From assembly GCA_030063045.1 (NCBI GenBank), contig JAQSEB010000066.1, forward strand, positions 806,001-870,000: a stretch of DNA of 64,000 bases, given 5' to 3'. Source of the DNA: Pratylenchus scribneri. Its lineage: Eukaryota > Nematoda > Chromadorea > Rhabditida > Pratylenchidae. The notes beneath the pieces were generated by a model that saw only the letters and a list, made by a program, of their open reading frames with translations, had not been told where the DNA came from and searched no databases. The position numbers and the translations under genes were made by a program. Below, piece after piece: positions 50,138 through 62,800 of this stretch (position 1 is its first letter; each line of letters starts with the position of its first letter).

Positions 50138-51942
50138 ATGGGCGCAAAGAATAGTCGATGCCAAATTGCCAAGAAAAGGCCAAAATTGTCATTGGAAAGT
50201 TGCCATTTGGCGGAGAATGAATATTGGTTTCCAAAATTGAATGATTTGCCTGATTTAGCATTGGTTTTTGGTCAAATTATAATAAATTTAAAAGTTTCCC
50301 TCTTTCTGATTTCAATATTTGCCCATTTGCCTTTTGCGGATCGACTTTCGGCCGAATTGGTTTGTCGTCGTTGGTGCCGTTTGGCAAGGAATGGAACGAG
50401 TTGGGCGAAATATTCAGTCCTCAAAAATAGTGATCTACAATTGATTGCCAACTCAAAACCCATCAAACGAATGAAGGTTTTGGTTGATTGGATATTGAAT
50501 ATTACAAATTGTTTAGATGGACAATTTGATCGGACGTTTCGGCAAATTTGTTGAAAAATTGCATTTTATCAAACTTAATTATATTGAAAAGGTAATAATA
50601 AACTCTTTATAATCAATTAATTTGGCTATAAAGAGTGGACGAAAATGTTGTGGGCCACTTTATTTGGAATATTTGCCCCAAATACTTCCTCGTCTCCCAA
50701 ATTTACGGCATTTAGTAATTGGTTGGCCAAATTTAAAGTAAATTGGTGCAAATTTTCTTCACATTTAGATTTTCAATCTGGCCAAACATATTTTGACACA
50801 TTGTTGACAATATCCGGCCAATTGAAATCCTTGCATTTGGTTTATGACCAACAATTTTCTTCCTCACATTCAAATGACACTTTTCCAATGAATTCACTTG
50901 AAAATGGCCATTGGTTGGTCAAATTTCTTCGCCAATGCCATCAGCTCGAATATCTCTCTGTGGATTATCTTCCAAATGATTTTGTTGAGAAAATAATCGA
51001 AAGTGGCACCAAATTCCCATCATCTTTAAAACAAATAACTTTCGGACTTTACGTTGATAGATCGGATATGGATGTGAGGAATATAAATAATTGGAATAAA
51101 TTTAATGGATTTAAAAATAGATTTTAACAAAAATGGTCAGTAAACAATGCCCGGAATTGACTGGATTTGAGGGACGGGTTTGTAATATTCGAGAGGAAAC
51201 CACTTTATTGCTAAAAAAGTTAACAATTCGTTAATTCAAAAATTTTCTTTTTTTGTAGTCTAAAATATTTGAAAGAATATTGCTTTTGTGCGATCGAATC
51301 ACGGCATTCAATTCTTCGTTTTGGTCGATGGGATAATTTACAAGCATTAAATTTCCATTGGATGGACAGTCAGGTGGAAATACCATAAATGTTCCCCTTT
51401 CCTTTCATTAAATAAATTAAAGTTGCTTCAAATGATTGCGGAGAAATGTCCAAACATTGAACATTTGGGAATTGAACAATGGTTTAAATTTTAATCAAAT
51501 ATTTTAATTTTTGCTAATTAATAGTTGGGGCAATTTTGATTACAAATTTGTGGCAAATTTAGCTGAAAGAGAAAATTTTCTTCCCAATTTGAGTTCATTT
51601 ATGTTCCGAGATTACACCGCAATTGAGGCATTCTTTCCAATTCTTATGAAAGGATCATTACAAGTTAATTTAATTTAATATTTTTTAATAATTTCCCATT
51701 TCATATGTTATACTTAGTATGTTTATTTGAGTTGCCAATTATTTATGAGACAAATTGCTAAATTGATTCTGGCTAATCAAAAACTTGAAGAATTGTATTT
51801 GGATCAAACATTTTATGGAGATGATGTTATGGCATTGCATAAGCAATTGATGAGAGAGAATATTGGTTTAAAAAAGTTGCTCATTTTTTGTCGAGGATAT
51901 GGGCCAGATGTGACGGGAGGTACAAATTTACATATTATATAG
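50138..51942 (+). CDS. F-box protein with leucine-rich C-terminal region
   Basis: F-box proteins recruit substrates to SCF ubiquitin ligases. From ATG 50138 the protein has a basic head (KNSRCQIAKKRPKLS), then an F-box: NDLPDLALV ... IFAHLPFADRLSAELVCRRW. The reading frame stays open through about 20 residues (FGQIIINLKVSLFLIS) inserted between the two F-box halves. Later exons carry LRR-like segments: RFGKFVEKLHFIKLNYIEK, LPQILPRLPNLRHLVIGWP, GQLKSLHLVYDQQF, LRQCHQLEYLSVDYLPNDF, CPELTGFEG, NLQALNFHWMDSQ, EKCPNIEHLGIEQ and NQKLEELYLDQTFYGDD. It ends VTGGTNLHII at 51942. The LRRs are irregular, as is usual in fast-evolving nematode F-box families. Its substrate is unknown. Confidence 0.75.
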
Positions 51943-52947
51943 AGTTTAAATCATATTTAAGATCCATTAAATGAATATTTCCCTTGCTTACATATTTGCA
52001 AAAATGAAAAAGGAAATCTAAAGAATATTCAAATACCGGTGCTTGAACGGAATGGTTTTGTGATCTATTAAAATTGTTATTCTTGAATATACTTATTCCT
52101 TTGTAAAATTTTATCGTTACGGTATTAAAAATTTTCATATATGAATCATGAATTGATCATTGATGAGAGACTCCGATAACCGAGATTCTGTACAGAGAGA
52201 TCCGCCTCTCATCTCACCCACCAACCACCATCCATCCTATATAGTTAAACCCTGTTGATATATTTGGTATTTAGTTATTTATTAAATTACTAATGTCAGA
52301 AATTAAATTCCAATGCCTATTTTGTGCAGAATTTTTTACTCGACAAGATAGGTCTAGTAGAAATTTTTAGAAAATTTGCATTTTTGAACGACTTCTTGTT
52401 TTGAAAATTTTTATATTTTCAATAAATTTTCAGTATTAAGAAATAATATGTTCAATCGGTTTTTATTTTTATTTAATTTCCAAGAGTTTAATTATGGTTT
52501 TTTAAACTTGAACTCATTTCCCTATGAGCTATGAGGGGATTGAGGAGGAGGGCGTTTGATTATAAATTTTGAATTGGCGCGCTTTTTAATAATTAAATTT
52601 TTTTCTTTTTTGGCGTTCCATCATATTTTGTTTTATTTTTTTTACTTGTCTTGTCTGTCCGCCCGCACCCCGCACCCCCCATCCGCATTCCGCATCCGCC
52701 CCGACCCCGATGCGCGACGCGATCCGCAAACACCAAAGCAAAGGTCGGGAGTCGGGGCTGCCGTGAATAGTCGAAATTAAATTAATAAAATTTTCCAGAG
52801 GATACATGCTAAAATAAGCATTTATTATAGTTAAGACATTCTTTTCTTATCATTTTTTCGAGCAACAAGCAATCTCCTCAGCCTCCGATTAATATCATTG
52901 TTATTATATTATTACTGCTGTGATTAAAAAGTTACAATTGAAGAATT
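51943..52947. other. Intergenic region with a GC-rich patch
   Basis: Mostly AT-rich non-coding sequence between the F-box gene and the second fold-back element. It contains one strongly GC-rich block at about 52655-52760 with CCGCAYYCC-like words. I see no coding exon. Confidence 0.4.
52655..52760. repeat. GC-rich block of CCGCAC/CCGCATTCC-like words
   Basis: About 105 bp with repeated words such as CCGCACCCCGCACCCC, ATCCGCATTCCGCATCCGCC and GATGCGCGACGCGATCCGC. Its base composition contrasts sharply with the surrounding sequence. It could be a decayed minisatellite or a foreign insertion. The open frame across it (52556-52780) is not convincing. Confidence 0.55.
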
Positions 52948-53557
52948 GGCAAACGTGCAGAATTGTGGTCTGGCCGGGTTTTGATTTTGAAAATAAGGGA
53001 AACAAGTTTTTAGAGGTTATTTTAGGCGCTAAACAAGAATCAGAGCTCGGATTTGTGATATCTTTCCATCTTGGTAAGATAATGCCAACTTTTACCATGA
53101 AAAAGCAAAGGGGGGATCAAGGGCATTTTTGGTAAAATTTTTCACATAGCCAAATAATATCTCAATCAACGCAGCTCGTCGAGTGGAATCGATTGATACC
53201 ATTTTTATAAAGTAATATACAGTTATTAGCAAGTTATGGCCAAAAGAAATTTTTGTCTTGGTAAGGTATTTGGACCTGTAACTTGAACGAAACGCAATAT
53301 TATTAAATAAAAATGATTCCTCTCGACGAGCTGCGTTGATTGAGCTATAATTTGACTCTAAAGAAATTTTCACCAAAAATGCCTTTGGTCCCCCCTTTGC
53401 TTTTTCATGGTAAAAGTTGGCATTATCTTACCAAGATAGTAAGATATCAAAAATCCGAGCTCAGAATCGTGTTCTACGCCCCGAATTACCTTTAAAAATG
53501 TGTTTTCCATAATTTTACAATCAAATCCCAGGCAGACCACAATTCTGCACGTTTGCC
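52948..53557. mobile_element. Fold-back (palindromic) MITE-like element, copy 2
   Basis: A 610-bp relative of the element at 36977-37596. Its ends are GGCAAACGTGCAGAATTG and the reverse complement CAATTCTGCACGTTTGCC. Shared internal words with copy 1 include TTTTGATTTTGAAAATAAGG (one base different), CATCTTGGTAAG and TTTTACCATGAAAAAG, each present in both arms in opposite orientation. The element is flanked on both sides by GAAGAATT (52940-52947 and 53558-53565), a perfect 8-bp target-site duplication. The arms are more diverged than in copy 1, so this insertion is older. It ends about 105 bp before the start codon of the next gene. Confidence 0.9.
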
Positions 53558-53630
53558 GAAGAATTGGTGGACCCTGTTATCACATAAAAAATGATTTCAA
53601 ATGTGAAATGGTCAATTTTTAATCATGATC

Positions 53631-53639
53631 ATTTTACAG
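53631..53639 (+). promoter_or_regulatory. Putative trans-splice acceptor before the CCCH gene
   Basis: ATTTTACAG ends 23 bases before ATG 53663, between the fold-back element and the coding start. It fits the nematode acceptor consensus. It could also end an intron inside the leader. Confidence 0.3.
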
Positions 53640-53662
53640 ATTTTAATTAATTTACAAAAATA

Positions 53663-56302
53663 ATGTCATCAGCGGAATCTCCGACTCCAAATAATATTGA
53701 AATATTACTTCATTATAAAATATTGGGTGATGAAACTGGAAAACAACTTTGGGAAGAGAACTGCTTGATACAGCGCAAAGGCACAATCCGTGAGCTCGTT
53801 ATGGAGGCGAAAGAGAAATTCACCCCAATTGGATATAAAAAAGTTTACATTTGTCAAACATTAAAAATTTACCAAATAATGTTTTAGGGAACGCTCATTT
53901 TACGGAATGTCACCACATATTCAGCAAGATATTCACTGGAAGTCAGCGTCGACATAGATGGGAAGGCAGTGGATGGCTCGAAATACACAGCAAACTTCAT
54001 TTTTAATCAGGAAACATCGCCGAAAGCTGAAAAGTTTTTTTACTAAAAGTTTAATATCCAAACAAAAACATTTAAGTTCGTCAATGAAATCATTCAATGA
54101 AAAAGCACTTACAGCAGAATTTTTGGCAAAGCAAACTAAACTGGAAGAATTGGACAATGACCTTATTGCAATTCAAGAGCGATTGGATGACGCGACAAAA
54201 CAGAAGGAAACAATGCAAATTGAAATGGACAAAAACGACAAATTACTGAAATCGCAGCAAAGCGACTTAAAGAAGGCTCAAAACCAGTTGGATGAATGCA
54301 AAAAGGAAGTGGACGCCAAACGAGATGAAAAGAAGGCCTTGAATGAGCGCATTGACAAAAAAGTTTTAATTTCATTACAATCAACAAAACAAAAAACCTT
54401 AACTTTTTAAGAGCAAGGAATTGGACTCAATCAAAAAGCAAATCAGAGAAAAGGATAAAAAGCTGGAGAATTGCAAAAAGGATTTGTCCCACGAAGTGGA
54501 AGAATTGGACAAAATCATAAAGAAGAAGGCAAAAGCACTGGAAGAATGTGAGCAATTGCAAGAACAGAAGGAACAATCCACTCGCCATTTGGAGGATTTG
54601 CGCAATGAAGAACTGTGTTGCCGATGCCGAATTGATGAAATGCAACAAGAGGAGAAGCAATTCCATTTGATGCTGCAAGAATTACGCGAACAGTTAGGCG
54701 AATTACAACAACAGCAAGGCCAGAGGACTCCTCATCCGGCGGTGGAAAATGAGCCATCATCAAGACAACAAGAAAATGAATTGGGTTTGATTTTTTTGGA
54801 AAATTTACGCAATTATTTTTTTAATTTTCAGCAGCTGGAACACCACAAGAGAGTCCACATCCAAAAGGTGCGTTAGTCTAGCTATAAAAACACCTGAAAG
54901 TTTTAATGTTCAAAAATATTTTCAGCATTCACCCAATTGTGCACTTACTATCAAAGAGGCGATTGCTGGCGCGGGTAATCAAATCACTTTCCAATAAAGA
55001 CAATAATAATCACACTCACAACTTCAGGGACAAATGCACATTCATCCATGAGATGCGGACACCGAGAGGCCGAAGGAGTGATGGGAGTTGGCGAAAGTCA
55101 CGGCAACAAAAGGATGATCACCACCATTATGGACGAGATCGGGATGATGAACACCAAATGGACAATATTAAACGAGAAGAACGGTCACAATCCACGGCAG
55201 AAGGGGAAGAAGAAGGAGGAGGAGGAGGTAGAGTTGGAACCGTTCCAGAAGGTTTTTTTCCCCATTTTTAACCAAATTATGTGAGTTAATTAGGATTACC
55301 AAATCAAGAAGAAGGAAGAGTCCACAAAATGCCAATACAAATAGAAAATATTGAGGGTTTAATAGTGTCAAATAATGAACATCAGCAGCAAAACCAACGC
55401 CAACCAAACCAAAATGGATTAGGACAAGAAATTGTAGTGCAACTTGAGGATGTGGAAGTGTTGAATAATGAGAGGCAGAATTTGGAATTAATTGCTGTAG
55501 CAAATTATTTGGCCATTCAGCCGGAGGATGATAATTCGCAACAACAAGGTTTGGAAATTTTAAACAATTATTTAATTTGCCAAGAAAAAAATATCGCAAC
55601 TTTATCCAATTGTAATGTAGGATATAAATCCTTATGTTGGACCACTATAATTATTTTGGCATTTTAAAATTTAAATATCAACCATTCCAAATTTAAATAA
55701 AATATTAAAGTTCCTTATATGCAACGAATTTGGAATGATGGTCCACCAATGCAACAAAATAGAAATAACAGTAGTTCCGGTGGTCAAATCTTTAATACCA
55801 ATCAAAAACAATCATTTGGTGGTGAATATCAAATCAATATGAATACAAATAATTGCAACTTTGGACGAGGCCGAACCGTTTATCGCACCAATAATAATAA
55901 TGTCCAGTATGCTGGTGGAGTAGGACATATGCAACAGCAGCAAGGACATAAAAGAGGTGGAAGCAAAATGCGACAACCATCCGGAAATGGGAATAACAAC
56001 AAGAGGATGCGATTTGGGAGGCAATCATCTCGTTCAAATGGTCGTCAGCAGAATGCTCGCCGTGTCAACAGTATTAGTCCAATTAGGTAATCATAGGGGA
56101 AATATTTGATAAATTTAATTTAATTTGTTTTATTTTTGTAGAAGTTCGAGCCAAATTGCTTCAACATCATCGTCGGCGTACCACCATAACCATCATCAAC
56201 CACGTGCAAAAATCTTGGATCGAATTACAATCAATGAGCCGGCGAACACATCCGAGAGCCACCATTCATCAATCCATTCCAGATTGACATTCGGGGACTG
56301 AG
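53663..56302 (+). CDS. Coiled-coil / CCCH zinc-finger / RG-rich protein
   Basis: I do not recognise an orthologue. Exons join in phase from ATG 53663. First comes a compact N-terminal domain (IEILLHYKILGDETGKQLWE ... GTLILRNVTTYSARYSLEVS ... DIDGKAVDGSKY). Then a long coiled coil rich in Lys/Glu/Gln spans two exons (about 54051-54366 and 54412-54780), followed by a single CCCH zinc finger, LCTYYQRGDCWRGDKCTFIH (Cx7Cx5Cx3H), split by an intron. A highly charged, Arg/Asp/His-rich block ends GGGGGRVGTVPE. I then join GLPNQEEGRVHK, a Gln/Asn-rich exon (from 55308), an Asn/Gly/Arg-rich exon (55711-56087: RGRTVYRTNNNNVQYAGG) and a Ser/His-rich end (ILDRITINEPAN ... SRLTFGD, stop near 56302). The finger and RG tracts suggest RNA binding. 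If the last joins are wrong, the gene would end at 55271. Confidence 0.6.
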
Positions 56303-56819
56303 AAAATGTAATGCCATAAATGGAAGAAAAAGAAGACGGGAAAATAAATTTGAATGTATTGATTTATGATTTATATTGATTGATTTGCCTAGCTTATACA
56401 AATTTAAACATATACCCCTTTTTTGCTATTAAATAAATTACCCCCTAAAATCCCAGCTTCTTGCCTTTTATCAAATGCCATTGTTTTCCATACACTTAAT
56501 TTACTTTAAAACATTACGCTTCTTCATTCACTTTAAAACCTACATATATTGATTTGCATCTGAAATTGAAATCAATCGATTTTATTTTGACCGCTGAATA
56601 AAAATTTTGCTTATATAATTTCACTTTTACATTATTCAATTTCATAAATTGAGTGAATATTTCTTTTTTTTTACTTATCGACCATCGATCAATTGAATGT
56701 TTATAGTTTTGCATTAATTGATTGATGATATTTGTGACTAATATCAATTGCAATCAATCCTATTTCCTATTTAATTTTAGATATAAATACGACATTACTA
56801 TTGATATTGGCTGAGAAAT
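56303..56819. other. Spacer upstream of VPS13
   Basis: AT-rich spacer between same-strand genes. TTTAATTTTAG at 56770-56780, 39 bases before ATG 56820, is a candidate trans-splice or leader acceptor. An open frame on the minus strand (56514-56753) is not convincing. Confidence 0.4.
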
Positions 56820-59800
56820 ATGGTTTTCGAAAGCATTGTTGCTGATATTCTTAATCGCTTCTTGGGTTCTTATGTGGATAATTTGAATGCTTCACAGTTG
56901 AATATCGGAATATGGGGAGGTGAGAAATAAATAAAGTTAATTATGTTAATTAAATTTAATAATAGGTGATGTGAAATTGAACAATTTGGAGATAAAAGAG
57001 ACGGCCTTGGATGAATTGGATCTTCCAGTTAAGCTAAAGTTTGGACATGTCACAAGTCTGGTTCTGAAGATACCTTGGAAAAATCTATACACTGAGCCAA
57101 CAATCGTCAATATAAGGTTAATTAAAGTAAAACAAATTAAACTATAATTTCAAATTTAGCCAACTTTATCTGATAATTGTGCCAAATCAGGGAATTATCT
57201 ACAATGAGGAAAAAGCAATCAAAAATGAGCGAGAAGCAAAGCAGAAGAAGCTGGCTAGACTTGAAGAAAATCGGCAACAAAAGAACAGTATGTGGAATAA
57301 GATAACAAATATTATTTCATCTATTTAAAATTTTAGAACATTCAATTTCGGATGACACTTTCACTGAGAAACTTGTGGCGCAAGTCATAAAGAATCTACA
57401 AATTCGAATTAAACAAGTGCATCTTCGTTATGAGGACAAATATTCAAACAGAGATCGACCATTTGCAACCGGAATTACATTGGATTCACTTAATTTCCAG
57501 GTTTTAACAAATCATTAAATTTATTCGAATTCATTTTTAGACGACCGATGAGAACTTCAAATTGACAATACAAAAGGAGGCTGTGAAGATTTTCTACAAG
57601 TACTTTAAAGAGTAAAACCAAATTAATTTTCTCTATTTTAGGCTTATTTCGTTGAATAATTTCAGCATTTATTCAAATGCAAATTCTGGTCTTATTTCTG
57701 ATTTGAACGATAAAAATGCGATAATCGAAGCACTTCACAGTTCAATTGCAACGACCGAAAAACGACCTGAAGGATATAAATATGGTTTTTTTGCGATATT
57801 TTGCCATAATTCAATGTTATTTTAGTACTTGAGCCACTTTCAATGGAAGCACAATTGAAGCTTAATCAAAAGCCAGAGGCGGATGGCACTGATTTTACCA
57901 CACCAAAAATTGATCTTTCGACTCAATTGAACAAATTGCATTTGGCTATTGGCAAATTCCAATATCAAGATTTTCTTCTTTTCCTCGAGGCTCAAGAACG
58001 CTTTACAATATCAGAGCGCTTCACTAAATATCGACCGAATTTGACTGTGTACAAAGAACATTATAAAGAATGGTAATTAATTTTTAATATATAAATATTT
58101 AATTGAATATTTTAAGGTGGCATTTTGCCTATAATTGCATTCTGAATGAACAAGTGAAAAGACGTCGAGAGAATTGGTCTTGGCAAAGAATGAAAAAGCA
58201 CCGGAAAATGGTCCGACAATACAAAGATGCTTGGATTACCCATCGAACAGAAAAGAATCCAAGTGCATTGGTCAAAGAAATAATTGAGGTTTTTTAAATT
58301 ATTCACTCAAATAATTGAATAAATTAAAGGAAGCTGAACAAAAACTCGATGTTTTCAATTTGAACATTGCACGGCAACAGGCGGAATTCGAAATTGATCG
58401 AAATGAAAACTTGATTCGCGTTGAGGATCAACCCGAACAAGGATGGGTTGGATGGGCGAAAAGTTGGTTTGGCGGTGGTGGCACAAAAAAGACAGAGCAT
58501 AGCGAAACGGATGCAAAAATTATGGAAAAATTGGAGCAAGCAGTGACACCGGAGGAAAAGCAACGACTTTTTGATGCAATCGATTATCAGGTTTTAATCA
58601 TTTTTTAATTAAAAATTAATTTTAAATTAAATAGGAAAATACTCCACCCACGGATTATCCAAAAGAATTTGTGGAGAACATTTTCAATTTGAATTTATCC
58701 ACTGTTGTTGTGGCTTTAGAGGACATTTTGGAATTGAAATTTGATGAATTGTCCGCAAAATTGGAACAAAGACCATCGGCAAATGCAATGAAGTAAGAAT
58801 TAAAAATACATTCAGAAATGGAATATTTCATTCAATTTAGATTTGATTCCTGCATTAAAAAGTTGGAAATGAATGCGGTGGAACAACAACAAAAAGTGCA
58901 ATCAATACTAACAATGACCGAATTCAATAAACCATGGCTTTGTGTCCAATTCGAAACAAATCCAATTGAGGGCGGATTCGACCAAATGATTGGACTGAAA
59001 GTGGCCCCAGTAATGTTGAAATATCATGCACCGGCGATCAACAAAGCATTGGATGTATTCAAACCACCCGAATCCGTACGGCTTCATCAATTGACCGCTT
59101 TGGCCATTGCCAGATATGAGGATGTCAAAGTAAAATAAATTAAATTAATTAATTTTAATATCCAATATTATTTTAAGGCTCGTTCCGCCACCGCATTGCA
59201 ACATATGGTTGAGGTCCGAAAGAAGCTGAAAATGGAAATTCAAATTGATCCGGCCATAATTGTGTTGAGTGATGGTGGAATTTTCGATGAGAAAAAGTCG
59301 GCATTAATTGCGGAATTGGGTCAACTAACACTGAAAACCACCGACCATTCTTCGGAGAAAGCATATCAACATGTATTTTTTGGATTTCTTTACCAAAAAT
59401 AATATTCATTTTACAGATCAAAGACGAAAAAATGCGTTCATTGATGGCAAAGGCATATGACAATTTCCAACTTAGCCTCTCAAATGTGCAGCTTATTTTT
59501 GCGGATTCCTTCAATTCATGTATGCAAGCTCGTTCTGATCGATATTCTTGCCATCATTTACTAAGTAATTCATTATATATTGCTCCTAAAAAATATTAAA
59601 CATATTTTAGAACCAACGGGAATGACTGTTGATTTGATGCGTTCAACCATTGATGATATTCAATTGCCATTGTAAGCCAAAAATATTTGTTATAATTTAG
59701 TATTAATTTTATTTAGAATTCGACTCTTCGGTGAATTGCCGGATGTGGTTTTGATGATTTCGGATGATCGATTCGTTAAATTGTTGGAATTAATCAATAG

Positions 59801-62800
59801 CATTCCAAGGCCAGAATTTGAAGAGGAAGTGGTGGATTTGAGTGCACCGGTAGAAGTTCAAGGCACAAAATTACGGGACAGAGCAAAAATGATGGCAATT
59901 ATGGAAGTGAATGAAGTGGATTTACAACAAGAACAAAAAGCGGATGAATCTTCCACTTCTGGCGGAGGTGATATGGAACCGGCAGAAAAGAAACGTCGAA
60001 AAAGCGGCGATGAGGAAGAGGAATCATCACCACTGCTGAGGGAAACTCAAATTCAGTTGGACATGAATTTAATTTTGAATGAAGTTGGAATTATTGTAAA
60101 TAGCAAAAATCGAGCATTTTTGAGGTAATAATCCAATTCATCATTTAAATATAATTCAATGAAATTTAGTGCGCATATTCGCCATTTGGGATTAAATATG
60201 AAGAAGAAAATGTTCGATATGGTTGTGAAAGCACATTTGGGTTCATTGACATTGGAAATGCCAAAAATTGAAGAAAATGGTGAATCAATTTATTTGATTG
60301 ACAATGAAATGCGCGAAGGCGGCGATCATCTTATTGAAATGACATATAGACAAGTAAATATTAATTAAATTCATTTAATATTTATTAAATTTTAGGCCAC
60401 CGATGAAAGTCCAACATTTCGAACGGAATTCGCTTCAAATGAACAATCAATTGATTTCTTCTTCCAAATACTCAATTTCAATTTACATAAAGTAATTTTA
60501 ATTTAATTTATTAAATTAATTTAAATTTTAGGACGTTCTGAATGATTTGAAGAATTTCAATGATCGATTGCAGAGAAAGATGGCCCGCATTCCGCCACCT
60601 CAAATTGCACAACAATCCCAGCCGGCAATGTCATCCAAGAAGAGAACTCCTTCCCAGAGTAGTCGACGTTCCCGCGACAGTTCATTGGACAGAAAGCCAA
60701 TTGCCAAAAAGAAACCAACAACAACAAAGCCAACTAGGCCTGGGAGACAGAAGAAATTTGTATTCAAATTTATTATGCACGAAATTGCAGCAAAATTATA
60801 TGCAAAACAAAATGACATTTCGGTAAATTTATAAAGTAATTTATTAATAATGAATTAATATTTTAGGGTGGAATTGATCCAACTGCTGATGATGAGGCCA
60901 TTCTCGAATTTTGCGCAGTGAATATTCAAAAATTGAATTTAAATGGTCGAATGATGGAAGATGGTTCAATTAATGTGGACATTGGACTGAATGCATTCAC
61001 AATGGATGGTTTGATTATTTTATTATTACATTTTTTATGTTTATTTTAAGATCGTCGAAAAAATGCAAAAATTCAACGATTAATGGACAAAAAGGATGCA
61101 AAATCGGATGACAAATTCATCACCGTAAAATACAATCAAAATACAAATGGCGATAAATTCGGTATAGCCAAAAGATATTAAATAAATATTAAATTAAATT
61201 TAGTTGATGTTCTCTCCTCAAAATTCTTTCTGATGTTAGCACCCGAATTCCTCGGTGTCCTTTCAACCTTTTTCAATTTCCATCCGGATGAAGATGACGG
61301 GGATGAGGATGAAGACGTTGAATCCGCCGATATTGTTTTTAACACTCCAACTCGCCAAAATAACACTGATCAAAGGGCATCGATACAACAAAAGCAAATT
61401 CAAAGTGGCGGAAGTGGAAATAGTCCAAATAAAATTTTGGCCACTACTCAACTTGCCAAACCCGAACAAATTATTCCACCCGCCGCCGCCGCTGGCACAT
61501 TGACATTAAATTGTAAAATTTATGCAATTGAGGTTTGATTTTTAATTTAATTAATATTTTTAATTATTAATTTTTAGGTCATTTTGATTGAAAATTCATT
61601 GGAACCGGACAATTCACAAGCAATGATTTTGTATTTTGATGCATTGGTGGATGCAAAGAATGTAATTATTTATTTTAATATTTAAGTTATTTGCAATTTT
61701 AAGGTCAATGGAATTCAACAAATGAAAGGAGGAATTCAACATTTGAAAATTTATAGCACATATTTTGCCAGAGAGAAACGCCATTTGAGTAATTATCCAA
61801 TTTTAAAAGAGGTTTGAATTATTCATTTATTTAAATTTATTTTATAATTTAGTTGGATATACGATTTGATGGTTCCGTGGATGAAAAACAACATTCACAA
61901 AAGTTTTCCGTATCCATGGATCAAGTCGCAATTCGAGTTAGTCCATCTGTCATTCGATTGCTTTGTGCAGTCAGCGAACAATTCGTCCAACATCAGAAAA
62001 AGGTTTAAAGATATATTAGTAAAAAAATTAATATTTGTTTTAAAGGACCAAGCAGCACGAACTGCTCGAGCAGCTTTGCGTGAATATGCAGATTATTGGA
62101 AGCCAAAAGCAATTGAATATGACAAATTCTGGTGGTTCCAAGTCCGTGACCCAAATTCATCGAGGGAAGAAGAAAATGCGATCGATGAAATTGCAGAGGA
62201 TGCAAACATCAATACAAATTTAGTTATGAATCAACAGGTTATTTTTGGCTAATGAAAAATTATTCACACAAAATTTAAGGCCGATTTTTCAATAAATCGA
62301 TTTGTTATCACCGTCGAGGCAGGAAGCAAAGATTTCACCCGGCCAATGATTTTGATGGAAAGTGTTCTGAAAGGTTCAGCACAAAATTGGTCAAATCAAT
62401 TGATGGCAAAAGCGGAGGCCAGATTGCAAATTTCGTATTATAATGAGGCATTCAACATTTGGGAACCGGTGATTGAACCAGTTTTACACGAACATACCGG
62501 ATGGCAAAGTTGGCAACTTCAACTTAAGGTTTTTGATGAAATTTGCTTATTTAATATATTTTGGTATTTTAGATTGGACCAGAAGAGGAAGAAGAAGAAC
62601 TACAATCTCAACAACCGGGACCATCCACTTCAAAAACATTGGAGAAAAAGGACAAAAAAGATGATGGAAAGAAAGCATTGCTTCCACCGAAAATGGCAGT
62701 TCGAATTGAGGCCGGCGAAGTGATGAACATTACAATTACAAAATCATTGCTTCAATTGATAAATCAACTTGGAGAGGTGAATTAATTTCACCGATGTTTT

